Of a stretch of 64,000 nt of DNA, positions 61,284 through 64,000 are shown in pieces (the stretch's first letter is position 1; each line of letters begins with the position of its first letter). Both the position numbers and the translations under genes were made by a program. The DNA comes from Agarilytica sp045430285 (GTDB lineage: Bacteria; Pseudomonadota; Gammaproteobacteria; Pseudomonadales; Cellvibrionaceae), in the NCBI GenBank assembly GCA_045430285.1, contig JAILXV010000002.1, forward strand, positions 558,001-622,000. Direction: 5' to 3'. The notes below the pieces were generated by a model, which worked only from the letters and a program-made list of their open reading frames with translations, did not search any database and was not told where the DNA came from.

Positions 61284-62513
61284 TTAGAATGACCAACCAA
61301 GGCCAACGTTAACACTGTCTTTATCGTTGTAATCGCTTGCGTCTTGATAATCCGCTTTAAATACTACGGTAGGCGTTAGCCAAAAGTTAACCCCATAGTC
61401 GATCACTTCGTTGTCATTACTACCTGCTAAGCCCGCTGAATTATTCCAACTGCTGTAGCGAACGAAGAAACCTAGGTTATCCGTCGCCTTGATAGATGGT
61501 TCAACATACCAACCAACTTGCTCATCATTGCCCAGGCTTTCTGCCAAGGCGCTGTCTACATCCCACTGAGCGTATAAAGCTCTCACAGAAAAAATGTCGA
61601 CAGTATAATTTACGTGAGCCTCTATAAGCGTCGCTGAAGCTGCATCATCCCCAGCTTCTTCATTATCTCCCTGTGTAATATCTTGCTGGCGCTGTACAGT
61701 CGCGGCTAGTTCTAAACCAGGCACAGCTGTGTATTTAAGACGGCCAGTATACGCTAGGCTATTCGCTGTTGCTTTTGCGGATTTTTGGCGGCCACCTCTA
61801 ATGTTAAGGCTTGCTGCATCAGTATCGGCGTCAACACTGCGGCCACTTAAACCGCTGTGTAAGGCAAAGTCATAACTCAAACCAGGAGCGATTTCACCTT
61901 TAAACATTACCCCTGTTTCCCACCATGTGGTTGGAATAATATTCTTTTCTACCAAGTTACGCTCAACACCGTAGAAGGTATCTGGCTCGTGCGTATCATT
62001 AAGAATACCTACTGGAACTAAAAACTGACCAGAAACCAAGGAGTGATTTTTTGCGTAATCCCACTCAATGTAAGCTTGCTCTAGCTCAACTTCACCTGGC
62101 TTACCATCACCCGACAAACCGTGCTCTAGCTCAAATTCAGAAAAGAAACGAACGCTATCGTTAAATTCATGGCCTATATAGAGTACGAAGCGGTGCGCGT
62201 CTACTTTGTTATCCCCGCCGTCGATACTGTTGTAGTGATGCTCACCATAACCACCGATGGTGGTCTTTGTTGCCCACTCCAACGATTTTGGAATGCCGCC
62301 GCCATTTGATTCAATGGCATCCGCAGTCGCTTCAATTTTTTTATCGCTTTCTTCAACCGCTTTCTCGGTCTCTTGTTGACCCTTTTGCAGACGTTCAATT
62401 TCTGCTTGCTGTTGTTGAATGATTTTCCACATTTCATCTTGGCTTGGTGCCGCAAATGACGTTGATGCTAGACCCAGTGCAGACACTGCACCCAAGGTGA
62501 GTAATTTGTTCAT
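61284..62513 (-). CDS. Porin-like outer-membrane protein with N-terminal coiled coil
   Basis: 409 residues. Signal peptide (MNKLLTLGAVSALGLASTSF). Residues about 25-65 form a trimeric-type coiled coil rich in Gln and Glu ('KIIQQQQAEIERLQKGQQET'). A long beta-barrel follows ('GEVELEQAYIEWDYAKNHSL', 'GVERNLVEKNIIPTTWWETG') and ends in 'VNVGLGWSF'. The pattern matches phosphate-selective-porin-like (OprO/OprP) proteins found in marine gammaproteobacteria. GGGGA lies 5 bases before the ATG; the frame to 62585 adds 24 unlikely residues. A strong Fur-like box sits about 45 bases upstream. Substrate unknown; iron is suggested by regulation only. Confidence 0.8.
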   Translation of the reverse strand: MNKLLTLGAVSALGLASTSFAAPSQDEMWKIIQQQQAEIERLQKGQQETEKAVEESDKKIEATADAIESNGGGIPKSLEWATKTTIGGYGEHHYNSIDGGDNKVDAHRFVLYIGHEFNDSVRFFSEFELEHGLSGDGKPGEVELEQAYIEWDYAKNHSLVSGQFLVPVGILNDTHEPDTFYGVERNLVEKNIIPTTWWETGVMFKGEIAPGLSYDFALHSGLSGRSVDADTDAASLNIRGGRQKSAKATANSLAYTGRLKYTAVPGLELAATVQRQQDITQGDNEEAGDDAASATLIEAHVNYTVDIFSVRALYAQWDVDSALAESLGNDEQVGWYVEPSIKATDNLGFFVRYSSWNNSAGLAGSNDNEVIDYGVNFWLTPTVVFKADYQDASDYNDKDSVNVGLGWSF

Positions 62514-62827
62514 GTTTTCCCCAAAAAAACGCGTTAAAAGACAGTGATGGGAATAGTAATGCAAATGAGAATGACTATCAACCACAAAAAAGAATCTTTT
62601 CTATTTGGGCGCATTCCGGACGTGGAACATCAACCCTCATAACGCCGTACGTATGAAGCCCCACTATAGAAAAGCACGATCAATTGTGAGGATTAGACGC
62701 TTTCCACAAAGATGGTAACGGTCTAGAGAATATCGAGATGAGCTAGATGAAGAAGCACTAAAGAAGAAAGGTAAAGAAGGATTAGAAGAATACGCCTGCC
62801 ATCAAGCAAGCGTATTGAACAAGGGGG
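62514..62827. other. Intergenic region between porin and grxD
   Basis: It contains the Fur-like box before the porin gene, and AATACGC/GCGTATT (62789-62795 and 62810-62816), a hairpin about 11 bases past the grxD stop that may be a weak terminator. No gene seen. Confidence 0.4.
62560..62582. promoter_or_regulatory. Fur-like box upstream of the porin operon
   Basis: The plus strand reads TGCAAATGAGAATGACTATC then AA, matching Fur boxes of gammaproteobacteria (AATGAGAAT-type half-sites). It lies about 47 bases before the porin ATG, in the usual promoter position, and differs from the bfd box at only a few bases. Confidence 0.7.
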
Positions 62828-63154
62828 TTATTCTGCAGTGTCTACGTCCACACTATCGATGAGTGTCTTTAACTCACCTTTTTCAGACATATCCATAATG
62901 ATATCACAGCCACCAACTAATTCGCCCTTTACCCAAAGCTGCGGGAAAGTGGGCCAGTTAGCGTATTTTGGAAGTTCTGAGCGAATTTCTGGGTTAGACA
63001 AGATATCCACGTAAGCGAATCGCTGGCCACACGCCATAATCGCCTGGGATGCACGTTGTGAAAATCCACACTGAGGCGCGTTTGGCGAACCTTTCATGTA
63101 AAGAATAATGGCGTTTTCTTCAATTTGTTGCTTAATTGTATCGATGATGTCCAT
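62828..63154 (-). CDS. grxD: Monothiol glutaredoxin
   Basis: 108 residues. The CGFS active site is at C29-S32, in the 'KGSPNAPQCGFS' context of E. coli GrxD (115 residues). 'YVDILSNPEIRSELPKYANW' and 'PTFPQLWVKGELVGGCDIIM' contact glutathione. It carries or inserts 2Fe-2S clusters in the cytoplasm. Single gene; the neighbouring iron genes are in a separate operon. Confidence 0.95.
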   Translation of the reverse strand: MDIIDTIKQQIEENAIILYMKGSPNAPQCGFSQRASQAIMACGQRFAYVDILSNPEIRSELPKYANWPTFPQLWVKGELVGGCDIIMDMSEKGELKTLIDSVDVDTAE

Positions 63155-63560
63155 GTAGGGACGACCTCTTCATAACTGCTCTAAAATGGGTGGACATCCG
63201 TCAAGCCTGTAATTAGCTCACGGAAGCTAGGTGAGCGAACCGGCGCTATAACCTAGTTTTTTACTCAACTATTACCATTCTATCGCAGCTGCCTCCATCA
63301 GGTAAATACACGCTATCAAATGCCGTCAATCGAATTGGCGAACTCAAACAGCGTTAAACCTACGCAGAACCCAGCATGATGGTGCTACGCCGCCACCATT
63401 TCGCCCATTCCCATCGATGCGCAAACGTATGAGCGATACGAAATGTTCATGGTTTAAAAGTGAATTAAGCAGGAGCTTAGGAGGGGAAATTAAACGAAGG
63501 GCTTACCCAGAACAGAAAACACCAAGTAAAGGCGCCTCTTATCTGATTAACGCCTAAATG
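63155..63560. other. Intergenic region between grxD and the histidine kinase
   Basis: About 400 bases with no gene recognised. Expected to hold the grxD promoter and the end of the kinase transcript. No clear signal found. Confidence 0.35.
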
Positions 63561-64000
63561 CTATGTAGACTGCTCGAAAGGTAGGGTAACGGTAAAACAG
63601 CTACCTGTACCCAATTCGCTTTTTACCGTTACCGTGGCGCCAAGGAGCCGCGTCACATTAGCCACTATGGCTAACCCGAGCCCAGTACCATGACCAATTT
63701 TAAATTTGGTGTTCGAATCGAACTGTTCAAAACGCTTGAAAAGCCGAACACGGTCTTCTTCCGAAATACCCAAGCCGGTATCCGTGACACTCAAGCGAAC
63801 ACAATCTAACACCTGGTCAACCTCAACACCCAAGGTAACGGACCCTGATTCGGTATATTTAATAGCGTTCGATACTAGATTGGTGAGTACCTGCATCAAT
63901 CTCACTGCATCCGTTTCTATCATAAGCGGCGAGTCGCTATGTTCGTAAACCAACTGCAGATGTTTTTCTTCGCTATCCGCCTTCATCTGTTCGATAACGT
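63561..64000 (-). CDS. Sensor histidine kinase, C-terminal part (runs off the window)
   Basis: The frame stays open through the right edge, so only the C-terminal 145 or so residues are seen. They form a HATPase domain: N box 'NLVSNAIKYTESG', G1 box 'DTGLGI', F box 'LFKRFEQFD' and G2 box 'GTGLGLAIV', all intact. The protein stops right after the ATPase domain, with no receiver domain attached. The sensory and dimerisation parts, and any response regulator, are outside the window. Confidence 0.85.
   Translation of the reverse strand, partial: VIEQMKADSEEKHLQLVYEHSDSPLMIETDAVRLMQVLTNLVSNAIKYTESGSVTLGVEVDQVLDCVRLSVTDTGLGISEEDRVRLFKRFEQFDSNTKFKIGHGTGLGLAIVANVTRLLGATVTVKSELGTGSCFTVTLPFEQST

Overview
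The window looks like the chromosome of a Gram-negative, motile, aerobic to microaerobic gammaproteobacterium, probably marine and related to the Cellvibrionaceae/Pseudomonadales. This is an inference from gene content: a high-affinity cbb3 oxidase, a FimX-type c-di-GMP effector, MotY (sodium-motor type), and the order motY-pyrC-rnt-peroxiredoxin-bfd, which I recall from Pseudomonas. I saw no rRNA, tRNA, CRISPR array, prophage or insertion sequence.

Layout. 1-5 kb: a DUF3108 protein cut by the window edge, an outer-membrane barrel, a c-type-cytochrome-like lipoprotein, a YjbR protein, cysE, then the elongation factor P set (epmA, efp, epmB). 6-10 kb: a PilZ-like protein followed by a FimX-like REC-PAS-GGDEF-EAL protein in which the REC, GGDEF and EAL motifs are all degenerate. 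10-14 kb: a SARP-type regulator fused to a cyclase-like domain, a secreted polyester depolymerase and an orphan ParA-like ATPase. 14-24 kb: the full cbb3 oxidase locus (ccoNOQP then ccoGHIS plus a TauE/DsbD-like membrane protein), with an Anr/FNR-like box upstream of ccoN and a short ccoQ of 58 codons. 24-32 kb: argG, an ODP-type metallo-hydrolase paired with a small soluble chemoreceptor-like protein, a periplasmic solute-binding-like protein, an outer-membrane barrel, maeB and a DMT exporter. 32-43 kb: an accessory-looking stretch with an NTF2-like protein, a PhaZ7-like depolymerase, a CWC protein, PepSY and Qnr-like pentapeptide genes, an alpha/beta hydrolase, a secreted endonuclease I and a 978-residue multidomain depolymerase preceded by four 42-nt repeats. 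43-49 kb: a TonB-dependent receptor and ABC-F protein YbiT. 48-53 kb: motY, pyrC, rnt, peroxiredoxin and bfd. 53-57 kb: a lipoprotein and a Ser/Thr kinase. 56-63 kb: two complementary bacterioferritin subunits, another depolymerase, a Fur-box-preceded porin/FMN-binding/PepSY operon, and grxD. The window ends inside a sensor histidine kinase.

Two themes run through the window. First, polyester (PHB-like) degradation: four secreted depolymerase-type hydrolases cover three architectures, namely type 1 (lipase box in the middle), type 2 (lipase box at the N-terminus, circularly permuted) and PhaZ7-like. Second, iron and oxygen handling: the cbb3 oxidase with copper-loading proteins, bfd, the heme-type plus ferroxidase-type bacterioferritin pair, the TonB receptor, and a porin/FMN-binding/PepSY operon that may reduce or move iron outside the cytoplasm. 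Three similar Fur-like boxes precede bfd, the bacterioferritin pair and the porin operon. All domain and family names come from reading the sequence; no database search was possible.
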